This document shows positions 32,307 to 43,950 of a stretch of 64,000 nucleotides of DNA, piece after piece (within the stretch, counting starts at the first letter, position 1; the number at the start of each line of letters is the position of its first letter). This DNA is from Siphonodentalium dalli (lineage: Eukaryota; Mollusca; Scaphopoda; Gadilida; Siphonodentaliidae). Where the stretch lies: NCBI GenBank assembly GCA_032622095.1, contig CP136061.1, forward strand, positions 236,613,815-236,677,814. Reading direction: 5' to 3'. Position numbers and translations under genes: made by a program. The notes under the pieces are model-generated. The model ran no database searches. It saw nothing but the letters and a program-made list of their open reading frames with translations, and had not been told where the DNA came from.

Positions 32307-33012
32307 AGAGTAAAATATAATAAATATTCCAAAGCTAAAAGGATTTTTTTTTTCTTTTTTTTTTTTCTTTTTAAATTGAGCAAGGATTTCAATCTGAAAT
32401 ACGTTTGTTTTTAAAGAATTAAGTCACTGTTTCCACCCATATTTGACCTGTTGAGCCTATTTGAACAAATCTGAACCCAGTCACCAAAGGACCCTCCATA
32501 CTAAATATAAGCTAAATAAGCCCAATGATTCTTCAGAAGAAGTCATTTTAAGAATTGCTATAGAGGGAAAGAGTTAAGGTCCTGGTGTCACAACTATTTT
32601 ACCTGGTGACCTCATCTTAATAAATCTGAATGTGAGTCACCCAGTGTACATCCACACAAAATATGAACCCATTTAGTCTTACAGTTCTGGAGAAGAAGAC
32701 GATGGGTTTTTGGTTCTCAGATATTGTTTCTCTGAAGATAGGCAGTTTTAATTCAACTTGGTTTCAGGAATTTTCATTGAAAAAGATGGTATTAAAGTGC
32801 TACTTATCTCATTATAGAATGATATCGAAGAGATGTCATTCAGAAAGTTTTAGGGGTCAATAATATTGATTCAACGTATGTAGGTAAAACATTTTTATTT
32901 TGGAAATTGGTGTATGAAATTTCAAGACATTTTTTAAAGAGCTAAACATAAGATTCATATCAAATTCAATTGCAAATGTGTGACTAGTCTTCGTCAGAAT
33001 TTGTTTGGTTTT
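32307..33012. other. MRPS9 intron 9, AT-rich
   Basis: Contains a T-rich tract (32345-32372) and nothing recognised. Confidence 0.35.
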
Positions 33013-33282
33013 TTAACCTTTCATGATGAGTGGGGCACTGGTGCAGCACTAAAGACCCTGTGCCAGTGCATTCTCTTATATATGCTAGTCTCCCATAGGG
33101 AACATCACATATATAAGAGAATTCACTGGCTTACAAGGTCAATACAAATATTGTTAGACCAATGTATTCTCTTAAGACTTATATATGCAATGCTCCCTAT
33201 AGGAGACTCACATACATAAGAGAATGCATTGGCACAGGGGTTAGGCGAATTTTCAGGAAGCTCCAGTTATGGAAGGGTTAAC
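33013..33282. mobile_element. CTCTTATATATGCGAG family MITE, copy 1
   Basis: Ends TTAACCTTTCATGATG / CAGTTATGGAAGGGTTAA. Interior consists of two palindromes of the form GCATTCTCTTATATATGC..GGGAG../..CTCCC..ATATAAGAGAATGC. Copies at 36079, 38468, 47847 and a partial one at 58919. It ends 16 bp before exon 9's donor side (33298). Confidence 0.6.
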
Positions 33283-33297
33283 TGAGCTATTACATAC

Positions 33298-33423
33298 TGG
33301 CAGTATTTGCTGTTTCTTTATTTCCATATTGACAGGTGATCTGAACTGCATGATGAAATCTTCTTCTTTATAAGATAGAGGGTGATCGGAAAGCCTCTCA
33401 ATAAGGACTAAGAACCTCTTGTA
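33298..33423 (-). CDS. MRPS9: MRPS9 coding exon 9
   Basis: 126 nt, phase 0/0, donor GTATGT. Encodes YKRFLVLIERLSDHPLSY, then KEEDFIMQFRSPVNMEIKKQ and QILP. A foldback element begins 31 bp upstream of this acceptor. Confidence 0.9.
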
Positions 33424-33453
33424 CTGAAATTAAAAAGAATAATCTCATTAAAA

Positions 33454-33867
33454 AGTGTGTCTGTCATTTTCAGAATGAGGTCCCCAGAGGGTGAATTTAG
33501 TGATGCCATCCTGCACAGTGGGCTAGCATCACCAAATTCACCCTCTGAGGACCTCATTCTGATTTGGCCTCAACTGCTATTGTAGATCTATGATCAGATT
33601 GAAGTTCCCCAGTTGAAGTTGGTGATGTTCACCTGATAGTCACTTCAATTATGCATTTTATCTTCTGCAAATTGGGGTAAACTTCGCAGAAGGGAAAAAG
33701 TAACCAAAAACAATTTTGTTTTGAGATTATAGATATTTCCCAGATGAGGCCTAAGCAGATGAGGTCCCCAGATGGTGAATTTGGAGACGTTAGCCCACTG
33801 CGGGATAGCATCACTAAATTCACCCTCTGGGGACCTCATTCTGCAAATGACAGACACACTATTTGCA
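33454..33867. mobile_element. Double-hairpin foldback element, copy C
   Basis: Starts AGTGTGTCTGTCATTTTCAG and ends GACAGACACACTATTTGCAG; the left-most part of the terminal repeat seems lost. It sits 31 bp upstream of the exon 9 acceptor of MRPS9. Confidence 0.65.
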
Positions 33868-34044
33868 GTGCTGACAATCTCTACCTAAGTTAAATAAGTT
33901 AATGGAGTTATTATACACTCGTTGTTGCATTCTTAGTTTTTTTTATCAAAATTATTGTAAAACAATGAATGTCGATAGTAAATGCTGAGAATAATATCAC
34001 TCTGGCTCTCGGGGGATCCTTCTGCCATCCGCTCTCATGCGATA

Positions 34045-35501
34045 AGGCCAAAAGGAAGAATACCTGAGTTTAGGGTAACATGAGGGGAAAAAACAGGGGC
34101 GGGCGGGCGGTACTTCATTTTATTTTATTTTTTCATTTTATTTTTTCACGGGGAATAATATTTAAGTATTCGTGCCTTCTAATCGTCTGCCAGTGTCACT
34201 CGTATATAGCTTGGGCAAGTCATTGTCACACTAATCAATGCTATGGTAGCTTTAATCAGTTTAATGGTGTTGCAGAAGTTCAATGACATGTATACAGCAT
34301 GATATTAAATGATATTATATATAGAATAAGTGTCTAGTGTTGAAAATTAAACGGTTTATGTTCACGCTGAAGCTCGGATATTACAGGCCAAATCATATGA
34401 GTGGACATATTACTGTTCAATTTCCCACACAAGACACTTATGATATTTTGTTTATCCACCGACTCGAATACTAAGAAATTTGGCAAAAATATCAACTCAG
34501 AAGGTGAATTTAACAAGAGTTCCTCCATTGGAAATGGCACATACATGCGGCAACGCCAACGTGACGTACATAACATAATCAATATGCAAAGCGGTGGTGG
34601 CATTCACACATGTAAAACAAAGTAAGCACCAAGAACAATATATGTGCATTGATTACCCTATGACTGATGTTGCATTCGGATCATTGCGACACAGAAGATG
34701 TTGATTAATCGGGTCCGGTTTTCTGTAGAACTAATGAATATTTAATGAGAAATAGTTCTACTAGGAAAAAATTAAGTTCTACCAGGCACATACCACTCCT
34801 ACTGCATGGGTACACACAGACTCATGTTACGTCAGGCTTATAATTTTCAGGGTGGATGCGGTTAGAGGTGGATAAACTATAATAATGCCAGGAATTTTGA
34901 GCTTTGCGTCGATTTCAAAAGTGTCAGAATTATTTTTAATCTGACATTTTATTACTATGTCCTTTTCTGTCAGTTCAGAATCCGTGTGGTACCGGTTCAC
35001 GCACGACAACATGTATGTGCTATAGTTGACAGGCGCCATGATGTTTCTAGTCTGATTCATATGAATGCATTTGTGAAGTTTAATGGCTAAAATGCAGGAT
35101 ATATCCGCACACGGAAGTGTTTCCGCCATATTCAATCGCCATGTGCAATCGGCAAAATATCCGGTTACTTTCGATTTGCTAGTTAATACATATTCCGGCA
35201 CAAGTATCGCGTGTTTTCTGGTTTCCGCTTTCGAGAAATCGGCGAGGTTTGCCGAGCAATGACGAGGGAATACGAATATGCTACAACAATGGCGGCACTT
35301 CCGTTTTTCGAGAATTGACGATATTTGCAAGGAAATGGTTTACTTGTTTAAGCTAATTCCGTAGTCGCGAATTCCTAATTATAAAAAAAATAAAATGAAG
35401 TCGGAGGAAATTTTTGAAAAACGATAAAATGGAATTTGGCGGCAGGTTTTGAGTAGGGGCGGGCGGGTTACCCTAAACACAGGTATTCTTCGTTTTGGCC
35501 T
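34045..35501. mobile_element. TIR element of 1.46 kb carrying ORFs
   Basis: Left AGGCCAAAAGGAAGAATACC.. and right ..GGTATTCTTCGTTTTGGCCT match as inverted repeats over about 36 bp (three mismatches). GGGGCGGGCGGG occurs just inside both ends on the same strand. The interior is less AT-rich and has ORFs on both strands. No transposase motif was recognised and the target duplication is unclear. Confidence 0.55.
34827..35330 (-). CDS. Unidentified 167-codon ORF inside a TIR element
   Basis: Open from Met at 35330 to 34827. An internal Met starts MAPVNYSTYMLSCVNRYH, followed by an acidic/hydrophobic stretch ending ASTLKIISLT. I do not recognise the family. CpG content is higher than in neighbouring intron DNA, so it could be a captured host gene fragment or a transposon gene. 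It could also be fortuitous. No domain claimed. Confidence 0.25.
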   Translation of the reverse strand: MQISSILEKRKCRHCCSIFVFPRHCSANLADFSKAETRKHAILVPEYVLTSKSKVTGYFADCTWRLNMAETLPCADISCILAIKLHKCIHMNQTRNIMAPVNYSTYMLSCVNRYHTDSELTEKDIVIKCQIKNNSDTFEIDAKLKIPGIIIVYPPLTASTLKIISLT

Positions 35502-36078
35502 AATCACTAACTTGAAATACTAGAGTGCAGCCCTGTATATACACAATGCATGATCAGTCACCTGAATAGGGCCTCATCAGTAATTTTTATCGGAAAATTA
35601 ATAGAAGACTAGTTCAGTTATATGATCTGTATCCACATTTTTTTTTAGATAATCTTTCACACTTACATATGAAACAATTTTGAAAGATTTATTAAAGTAA
35701 TTGAAAAGTAATTAGTTACATTGTATATTAATTGTAATTATTTAATAATATTATTTGAAATTGAGTTCTAAAAGCAATTTTAATTGTAATTACTAACTAT
35801 GGGTAAGTAATTAACCCATCCCTGAAATTTGCCCATACTTTTCAAAAGCTCAAAACTAGATCTCCTATTTATCAATAATTAGAAATACAGACACTGATAC
35901 AGATAAGTTTATGTTGAGGATATGTTCATATAATGGCTGAAAATTATGAAGGAAAATTGTATGATAGTGCATGATAAAGTTATTTATAATTACATTAAAG
36001 CCTAATGGCAATTTTTGCTCCACAAATACACCAAATAATATTCACTTTTGAATTTTCCCAGTGTCGAAATAGGTTGTT
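35502..36078. other. MRPS9 intron 8, nothing recognised
   Basis: Very AT-rich sequence without element ends. Confidence 0.35.
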
Positions 36079-36262
36079 AACCCTTTTATGACGGGAGCTG
36101 CGCTGATGCAACATTAAAAATCCTGTGCCATTACATTCTATTATATATGCGAGTCTCTCATAGGGAGCCTCATATATGTAAGAGAATGCACTGGCTTACA
36201 AGGTCAAGGTAAATATTTTTAGGCCAATATATTCTCTTATATATGCGAGGCTCCCTATGTGG
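36079..36262. mobile_element. CTCTTATATATGCGAG family MITE, copy 2 (truncated)
   Basis: Starts TAACCCTTTTATGACGGGAG and contains the first palindrome and part of the second (..TATGCGAGGCTCCCTATG); the right end is missing. Confidence 0.55.
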
Positions 36263-36480
36263 CCTTACGTAATAATGAGTTGTTACCCAGTAAAAAATGA
36301 TTCTTCCCTTTTGATAGCTATTTAATGTTCTAAGGTAAGGTTCAATCTCCTGATATCCTTGGTTACGAATAAACAGAAAGAAATGTTTTAGTGCTTCAGT
36401 TAATAGTGGATAGTACCTATCATTATGATAGATATCAAACAAAAATAGTGATTAACAAATTTCATCAAGAATTCACTCAC

Positions 36481-36556
36481 ATTCTCTTCCTTGACCCTAT
36501 CCATTGTTTTCGTCTTCAACCCTTCGAGTGATATCCACTCACTTCCAGCTAGTGAC
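36481..36556 (-). CDS. MRPS9: MRPS9 coding exon 8
   Basis: 76 nt, SLAGSEWISLEGLKTKTMDR then VKEEN, donor GTGAGT. It corresponds to the conserved GSRWLIKEELE-like block. Confidence 0.85.
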
Positions 36557-37163
36557 CTGAGCGATATAAATGGGAGTCATAAGTAAAATTTAGGAAGATA
36601 AATTCATTTTGAATATTTTTTCCCAGCTACTTAAATCTCATAGTTTTAATATGTTTATCGAGATTCGATAATAATAAGGAGTATTCTTGATTCCAGGCAT
36701 TCAGTTACATCATAAGTATGGAGGACCAAATCAATACAAAACAAATATAAATATTATTCAACCACATTTGCAATAATCTGGCAGACATAAACACTCAATG
36801 CTGATTCATCTTTTAAGACATTATGTTGTTTTATGGTCATTTTTCCTCCTATAACATAGTTCTGCAAATGGCTACCAAAAAATTAAAATATGCAATGAAA
36901 AATGTTTGATTTATTTTCTTGCATACAGTCACGATTTCAGACACCAGACAGAGTATAGGCCCTAATTGGATTCCTAAGCTAGATAATGCAGTGCATTTTT
37001 GCAAATAAAACAAGTGTTGTTATAGTATTATAGCATACATTGATTATAAAACATAATGGTTTTTTCCTTCAAATTGATAGTTTTAAATAAGAGATTTTTT
37101 GAAAATTCACGAATTTAATAGACTTAATAGACTCAGCAGTCATCACTGTATAGGTGTGCATAC

Positions 37164-37255
37164 AATTTGTTGTCACCAAGGTCTGCAATGTTCAGGTTTT
37201 CACCAGCCAGCCGATCCTCCTCGCCCTTTAAATTTTCCAGCTTCTGTACTATATC
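37164..37255 (-). CDS. MRPS9: MRPS9 coding exon 7
   Basis: 92 nt from TTACAG. DIVQKLENLKGEEDRLAGEN, then LNIADLGDNK plus two bases; donor GTATGC is weak but is the only one giving the phase exon 8 requires. Without splicing here the frame would stop at TGA 13 codons later. Confidence 0.75.
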
Positions 37256-37381
37256 CTGTAATGTGAAAAGTTGCGATCAAGCCTGATTACAAACCTTAGG
37301 TCAGGGACATTGTCCAAAACAAAATTTGATGTGAGTTGGTGTTTTCCTCTAATCTAAGAGTTTGGTCAACTTGAAGGGATA

Positions 37382-38437
37382 CTCTCGGGCTCCAAATAAA
37401 CGTGCATGCACGTTTATTATTTCAGGCGGAAAATTCCCCCCTCTACGCTGCTTATTTGGGTCTGCACGTTTATTTATTTTTCAGTAAAATAATTTGTACC
37501 AAAAGTGAACCGTCTAATTCATCAACAAAGTGAAAGTTATACCACCGTAAAAAATGTTTTCACTTCAAATTTAGGGAAACAGTTTGACAGTTACTATAGT
37601 CAATACGTCACTCGCTTGAGAGGAATTCCCAAAAATGAAAATAGCAGGGCGAGCCGGGTGTTTACCTCCCCGCATTCATTTGAAAGTGGTCGCATCCGAC
37701 TAGTAAGCCGTGTATCCATTACTTTCGCGCACGTGATTGTTAGGATTATCTCATTATCAGGGGGACGCACCATGTTCTTCCAGAATACACATTTCCCCTC
37801 CCCGCATGCCTTTAAAAGTGGACCCATCGGTTTCCGATTAAGCCGTGTATCCATGACGTTTGCGCACGTTTTCATTAGGATTATCTCATTATTAGGGGGG
37901 ACGCACCACGTGCTTACCGGAATACACATTTTTTACTGTGGCAGTGTGGGACTCCATTTAGGCACCAGATATTTTCGTTTTAATGATCTCAATAAAACAC
38001 TCAATACTGCCATAATCCAACGATTTTATGAGAGGTTTATAAAATATTTTGATCATTGAAAGTGTAATAAAATGTTACTTTATAGTTGGGAAGCTTAGTC
38101 TATAATTAAAAATGGATGTAGAATAAAACTTCGGGGCCTCGTTACGCACTCTGTCTTTAGGGAATTTCTGTAAAAATTGTTGTTGTTTCCCCTTGAGAAT
38201 TTAAACAAGGTGGACACTTATTGTCCAAAAAAAAAAAATATAATCTTGCGGAGAAGAAAAAGCTTGCCGAGTTATGTATAAAATATAAAAATTTCACGTC
38301 TTCACTGTTAATTTTATAAACATTTGCTGGAAATTCCCCCCTGCACTATTATTTAGGTCTGCACGTTTATTAATTTTCAATGAAAGTTCCCCCCTGCACT
38401 ATTATTTGGGTCTGCACGTTTATTTGGAGCCCGAGAG
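37382..38437. mobile_element. TA-flanked element of 1.06 kb with a 184-codon ORF
   Basis: Inverted ends CTCTCGGGCTCCAAATAAAC (and further GTGCA) bordered by TA (37380-37381, 38438-38439). Subterminal AATTCCCCCCT..TTTGGGTCTGCACGTTTATT motifs occur at both ends, twice at the right. The plus-strand ORF 37505-38059 spans an internal tandem duplication of about 130 bp (CCCCGCAT..AAGCCGTGTATCCAT..GGATTATCTCATTAT) and shows no transposase motif. Confidence 0.65.
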
Positions 38438-38467
38438 TAAGAGGCTGAAATATTAATATTTTAGCTT

Positions 38468-38717
38468 CTAACCCTTCCATGACTGGAGCTTCCTGAAATT
38501 TTGCAAAAACCATGTGCCAATACATTCTCTTATATATGCGATTCTCCCATATGGAATCTCGCAAATATAAGAGAATGCATTGGCCTAACAATATTTACCT
38601 TGACCTTGTAAGCCAGTGCATTCTCTTATATATGCAAGGCTCCCTATGGGAGACTCGCATATATCAGAGAATGCACAGGGTCTTTAATGCTGCACAGCTC
38701 CCATCATGAAAGGGTTA
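38468..38717. mobile_element. CTCTTATATATGCGAG family MITE, copy 3
   Basis: Ends TAACCCTTCCATGACTGGAG / CCCATCATGAAAGGGTTA. Two internal palindromes separated by GGCCTAACAATATTTACC..AAGCC. A full-length copy of about 250 bp. Confidence 0.65.
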
Positions 38718-39320
38718 ATTAAAAGCAATTTCACCAATACATGTATCCCAAAAACCCAAGTCTGGATTTTTTTGGATCACCTGATACATGCAAGGCTCTT
38801 AAAGAAACCTGTCAAAAATATTCAAAAGTGAGCTTGACAAAAATGTTGGTAACTTTGAAAACGAAATTTCAATTTTCAATAATTGACCTGTGTGCAGCTG
38901 TATGATGAAAAAATCTCTTCTTTTCTTTCAATTTTTTTTTTTTTATACCGAAAGCACAGTACAATTTTGTTTAATTTATTTTAGCAATTTTCCAGTCCTC
39001 GCAACAAAACAAGTTTAACAGTTTTCCTCTTCTCGCATTTAACTTTACCAACATTTTTATAATATGGGAAAATAAAATTATGTTCATATCGTGTTTAACA
39101 AAAATCAATTTTATTTTCCGTGTTTAATGTCGATGATAAGCTTGCCATCAAACTAGTGACCATATTCCTGGCAAATAATTCACAAAAACAAAATGTCGGA
39201 CATAATGTAAGTCTCAAATACAAACCATCGGAGATTCACGGTTTTGCACTGGACAATGTCTGATGCCAGGCAGTTAAATGCAGGTATGACAAAATCAGAA
39301 GCTTGATATATGATACTCAC

Positions 39321-39400
39321 ATGCATGATTTCGTAGAAGTTTGGCATGCTGGTATAGAACAGATAGTGGAAGGGTCGGCCATCTAGTCCAAAGGACGGTG
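39321..39400 (-). CDS. MRPS9: MRPS9 coding exon 6
   Basis: 80 nt. Completes Ala, then PSFGLDGRPFHYLFYTSM and PNFYEIMH before GTGAGT. DGRPFHYLFYT is diagnostic. Confidence 0.95.
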
Positions 39401-39689
39401 CTGTAAATAAATGTTTAGAATGATCAATTGTTCCCTACCCATCGAAGAGAAAAACAAACAGTTTATGCAATGGATCTCCAACCAAATCATGAATCTTACA
39501 AGGAAGAGTTAATTTCGGACTTTTATTTTTCAGAAGAAATTTAAACAAGGGTTGTTCATAGAAGATGGCGCTCTTCAAGTTTATTTTACCCATAAGAGTG
39601 AATATGTCTGACCGAGAATCACTAAAAATGGACGAACTAAGGGCTAATGCACAGATAAATCTATTGAGGTATTGTTGTGAAAGATACAT

Positions 39690-40262
39690 ATGAAATTTCT
39701 AAAAGTAGACAAACTAAGGGATGCAACTCGGGATAAAAAGAATTGGACACACCTGGCTTTTGAACTTGATCAAGATATTATAGTGAAAGATCCATATACC
39801 AAATATGAATGAAATCAGTTTAAGTTTATTCAAGTTATCGGGCTAACAGTCATAAAATTGAAAAAAAAATAAACAAACTAAGGGCCTTAACTCAGGTAAA
39901 AAGAATCAGATGGACCTGGTTTTCAAACTCGATTGAGATATTGTTGTGAAAGATCCATATACCATATATGAATGGAATCGGTTGATGTTTGTTCAAGTTA
40001 TCGGGCTAACAGTCATAAAAAGACCAAAAATAGAAAAACTAAGGGCCGTAACTCAGGTAAAAATAATCGAACAAACCTGGTTTTAAAACTTGATCGAGAT
40101 ATTGTTGTGACAGATCCATATACCAAATATGAATTAAATTGGTTGATGTTTGTGCAAGTTATCATATTTTGAAAGATCCAAATATCAGATATGAATGAAC
40201 TTGGTTGGGGTTTGTTCAAGTTATCGAGCTAACGAACATAAAATAGCTATAAATAGAAACAA
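39690..40262 (+). repeat. Pearl-like tandem repeat (family P4)
   Basis: About four units of roughly 160 bp with AGGGCC(T/G)TAACTCAGGTAA, CTTGATCGAGATATTGTTGT, CCATATACCAAATATGAAT and GTTCAAGTTATCGGGCTAAC. No microsatellite or hairpin end seen. Confidence 0.65.
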
Positions 40263-40607
40263 GTACTATAACTCTGGTTAGAAAGTTGGGGCAGACAATC
40301 ACTAAAAGGCTATGTTGCATAGGTTTTGGGTCACCTGGACACCCCTTGTCAAACCAGAAGTCGAGTTTTTTTTATCAAAACTTTGTTCTTATATTCAATA
40401 CTGATAGTTCTCCAATAACAAAACTTCAGGTGTTGAAACTTGTTAATGTTTCTGTGATTTGTCAACAAACTTCACTAATCTGCATGTGCAGTAAGTTCAA
40501 CTTCTAATATTTTTGTCTTCTAATATTTTAGTCTCAATGTGATTTTCAGAATATTTTTAATGCCTTGACCTTTTCCAATGTTTACCATTAAGTTTTGAGT
40601 AAACTTT

Positions 40608-40860
40608 TTTATTACACGCTTGTTCCTAGAAATACAGTGTTATTTCTGTTCCATATTTACAAATCAGTATGGAACGTACATTCCATACGCATCTCGTTGA
40701 CGTAAAATGACGTACATGACGTTCGCCTCAACTATGAAACTGGAGCTATTTAAATAAAAGAATCATCACACATAACAAACATGCCCTGTATGAGCATAAA
40801 TAAACCTTTAATCCTGTATTTTTAATGCACGGATTCTAGGACGTGAAGCGTGTAATAAAC
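40608..40860. mobile_element. MITE with TTATTACACGCTT ends
   Basis: Left TTTATTACACGCTTGTTCCTAG, right ..CTAGGACGTGAAGCGTGTAA; inverted repeats of about 22-25 bp around 250 bp. A long palindrome abuts the right end. Confidence 0.5.
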
Positions 40861-41016
40861 ACAGAATGACACGATGTGTAAATGGGTTTGTCGATACGGC
40901 ACTCGTGCTATCGCGGAAGGATTGAACTCGAGGCGCAAACGCCTCTCGTTCTATCCTTCCGCGACAGCACTTGTGCCATATCGACAAACCCATTTACACA
41001 TCGTGTCATTCTGTGT
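40859..41016. repeat. 158-bp near-perfect palindrome
   Basis: 77-bp arms (40859-40935, 40940-41016) with a 4-base loop CAAA and about 8-10 mismatches. Contains TTGTCGATACGGCAC, TCGCGGAAGG and complements. Relatively GC-rich for the region. Could be a MITE or hairpin RNA source. Confidence 0.85.
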
Positions 41017-41635
41017 ATGTATCTTATTGGACATAATTGAAATTTTATCCGGAATTAAAACTCTTTACATAATAATGGTTTTGACATGCAAAATCTCATT
41101 AAATTTGATAAATAATGAAAATAAGAACAAATTCAATTTATTTGTTCATGTTCTTCAGGCCTATTTGTTTATTAGGGAGAAGTGGGCTGTTATCAGAGAG
41201 AAGTAACAATCAGTCTTCTATGATCCAATAAGTGTTATGCAACACAAGAGCCCATTTATAAAACCATTATAGTAAGTAAGAACACCATTATAATCACTAA
41301 ATGTACAAAAATAGAGAGAAGTAGCACATTTTAGGGAGAAGATGTCTCCTAAGTCGCCCTCTGGGCTGGTCCCTGATGTACTTTTCGATGGTAGTTATTT
41401 AACAGACTTTTATGTTGCATGAACCTCTTCAATGAAAAGAAAATCCAATCAGAAAACAGATATTTCTGTGAGTTCAAACATTTTTGCCTTAGTCTAAACC
41501 ACTTTCAATAAAATAGGTCACCCATAGGCATTGTGCGCTATTTTCTGACAAATTCTATATTAAGCTCAGAATGGTTTACAATTTCAAAAACAATGAATAT
41601 TGTGAGAATTGTGTATATCTAATTTTAGCCCTCAC

Positions 41636-41666
41636 CTTTTCGCAGTGGATATATCTCTTCAGGGTG
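41636..41666 (-). CDS. MRPS9: MRPS9 coding exon 5 (31 nt)
   Basis: Small exon HPEEIYPLRK plus one base, acceptor CATTTCAG, donor GTGAGG. It matches the conserved HPEE(I/Q)(F/Y)P motif. Confidence 0.9.
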
Positions 41667-41691
41667 CTGAAATGGGAATTAAAAACAACTG

Positions 41692-41752
41692 TGATAAGAT
41701 ATATTGATTATATAATATAACAGTGATAAGATATATTGATTATATAATATCG
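41692..41752. repeat. Short tandem duplication (~31 bp x2)
   Basis: GTGATAAGATATATTGATTA.. TATAATAT occurs twice in a row just upstream of MRPS9 exon 5. Confidence 0.6.
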
Positions 41753-42313
41753 CTGTACAGGCCTGCTCGCATGTCATTTCACTTGAAAAAGGCCACAGGA
41801 ATGGCCAAAAGATTATGTGATTAAATTATCATATAAATTCTCAAGGTGTTTCTCCAATATTCTTCATATACAGTATAATAAGATATATATTATTTTTGTT
41901 TTAATAATTTTTATTGATAATTCTAAATTTGAACACATATCAAATTGCAACAGGTATTAAAATTGCTGGTTAATTTTTATTACAAAATAGATCATGTTTA
42001 ATACAATAAAATGGAATAACAAATACTAGTATCATAAATAGCAAAATAGTAGTATTGTTGGATGAATTGTGGTAATGTTTTCAGTACTAAATGATAAAGA
42101 AATGAAAATGTAGGACGACTTTCGGTATCTAGTGGTCAGTATTTCTCACTGGATTGTGATAGGACTGGATTCATAGAGAGCGGACAGTTATACATGGCAG
42201 TAGTTCAGGGGGTATCTGAAGAAGTTGGCCCCATGAATGATAGAAACATTGTTTAAAATGATTCTTTATTTATTTACAGATATCAATATAATAAAAATAC
42301 GACATCAACTCAC

Positions 42314-42376
42314 CTTAAGCATGGGTCGAGCTTTCTTTGAGAACAGACCAGATGGTAGTAGGTATTCAATAGCTTC
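42314..42376 (-). CDS. MRPS9: MRPS9 coding exon 4
   Basis: 63 nt, EAIEYLLPSGLFSKKARPML plus K, phase 0/0, donor GTGAGT. It continues the previous exon exactly as in the human protein. Confidence 0.95.
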
Positions 42377-42498
42377 CTGGAAAATAGAACAGACACAGAA
42401 TTATTACCTGTAAGTATGATGAATCTCGATAGCTGTGTGCATTTAATAGAATCAGGGTGATGCCCAAAACGTGATCAGGCCAAAAATAAAGTAGAACG

Positions 42499-42830
42499 AG
42501 AGGCCGATCATGATCGGCAGATGTTTAACCCATACCTTGGCAATAGCGATCAGCTATTTTTATAAATCCTTACATCAACCTTTTCATGAGTGCTAAAGTT
42601 TCAACAATTCACACTTAATATAGTGATCGTGTGAAAAATATTTAGTTATCACATTGTGTCAACAGGATTGGTGGAGGATGTTAATATTTTTAAGCAAATA
42701 AACCAAATGACCCTCACTATGCAGGTTAGGGGTGTGTTCTCGTCAACTATGCCAAGAACTACATGTATAAACATAATCAATGGAAATATTTGTGTTATCA
42801 AATCGGATAGAATGGGGTTAATCTTACCCA
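42499..42830. repeat. GGCCGATCACGATCGG repeat family, copy 2
   Basis: Starts GAGAGGCCGATCATGATCGG, then CAGATGTTTAACCCATACC, diverging afterwards; a GGGGTTAAT motif near 42823 may mark its end. Confidence 0.45.
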
Positions 42831-43950
42831 AACTAATGAACTGATAAACACAAAATAGTCTATACAAAGCATGTCATTGGATTTAAAAACCCATACAATA
42901 AGTCAGTCTCAAGAATACCAGCACCATTAATATTACCCTGGAGCCCAAATGCAATTGAGGGAATTTCAAAATAGGACATTTCCTCTAATGATGAATATTC
43001 AATTGGTGATTTATTGAAACCCTTACGGAACCTGGATCAAAGTGAAAGGGATAATATTATATCTGTCTATCGCATAATATGTGTCTATGGAATGGTTTAA
43101 TTTTAATCCCAAATCTATGCAAATCAAAAGTGGATCACCATCAACCTGGACATAATATAGGAGAATGATCAAATGAAAAGCATCAAAACCATATGATGTG
43201 TGGAGAGGGTTAATCATTTTCAATGACATCATATCATGGAACTAAGGAATGTGTGGATTAATTTTTGTCTAAGATAAGACAACAGTGTCTGTAAACAACA
43301 ATGTCTGTAAAACATCCCTACAAAGTAACAATGGACTATTCCAATTTAATATTTTAGAATAGGTGTCCTATAGTGTGTACATTAACTAATGTAATGAACC
43401 TGTTGCAGCAAAGGGGTTAACTTAATATTGCACAGAAAACAGAACTCCACCAGATAGTCATCAATCAATTTAACATTATGATAAACAAACCCTGCCAGCC
43501 AGTGGTACCACTATCAGGCTTTATAGCATGTCATATCTAATGTCCATAGTGATAATTAACTCATTTCAATAACACACATGGTCTGTGAGATATGTTCTCT
43601 TCAAATTCCCAGCAGTAATTACTTGTATTATGTTTTGAGTCATAGCAGCTTGGGTGAATTCTAAGTAAACATAAGAGTGAAAAGGGTTAATTAAACAATA
43701 CCAAAAACCATACAAACGAAGAACGTGCTAAGAAAAACTAGGTAAGAAATATGAGGCAGATCAGAAGAAATATGTTCAACTTATTGCATTGGATAGCATG
43801 TGTGTAAAGGGTTAATTATTTTCTAAACCGATCAACCAATCAATACCAAAAACTATACAGATGAGGGGCGTGTCATCATAAACCTACATATCAAATATGA
43901 ACACAATAGGAGAAAAAATACTTCGGTCATAGCATCGGATTTTTTAAAAA
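42831..43950. other. MRPS9 intron 3, mosaic of decayed repeats
   Basis: Contains several AAGGGTTAAT / AGGGTTAATC motifs (43206, 43418, 43685, 43808) spaced 120-270 bp apart, which are the right ends of MITE families seen elsewhere. No intact element resolved. Confidence 0.35.

Noticed and set aside
37505-38059. 184-codon frame as a host gene
   Set aside because: It lies wholly inside a TA-flanked element, spans an internal duplication and shows no known motif.
40808-41206. ORFs on both strands at the 41-kb palindrome
   Set aside because: They mirror each other because of the inverted repeat symmetry; no independent support.
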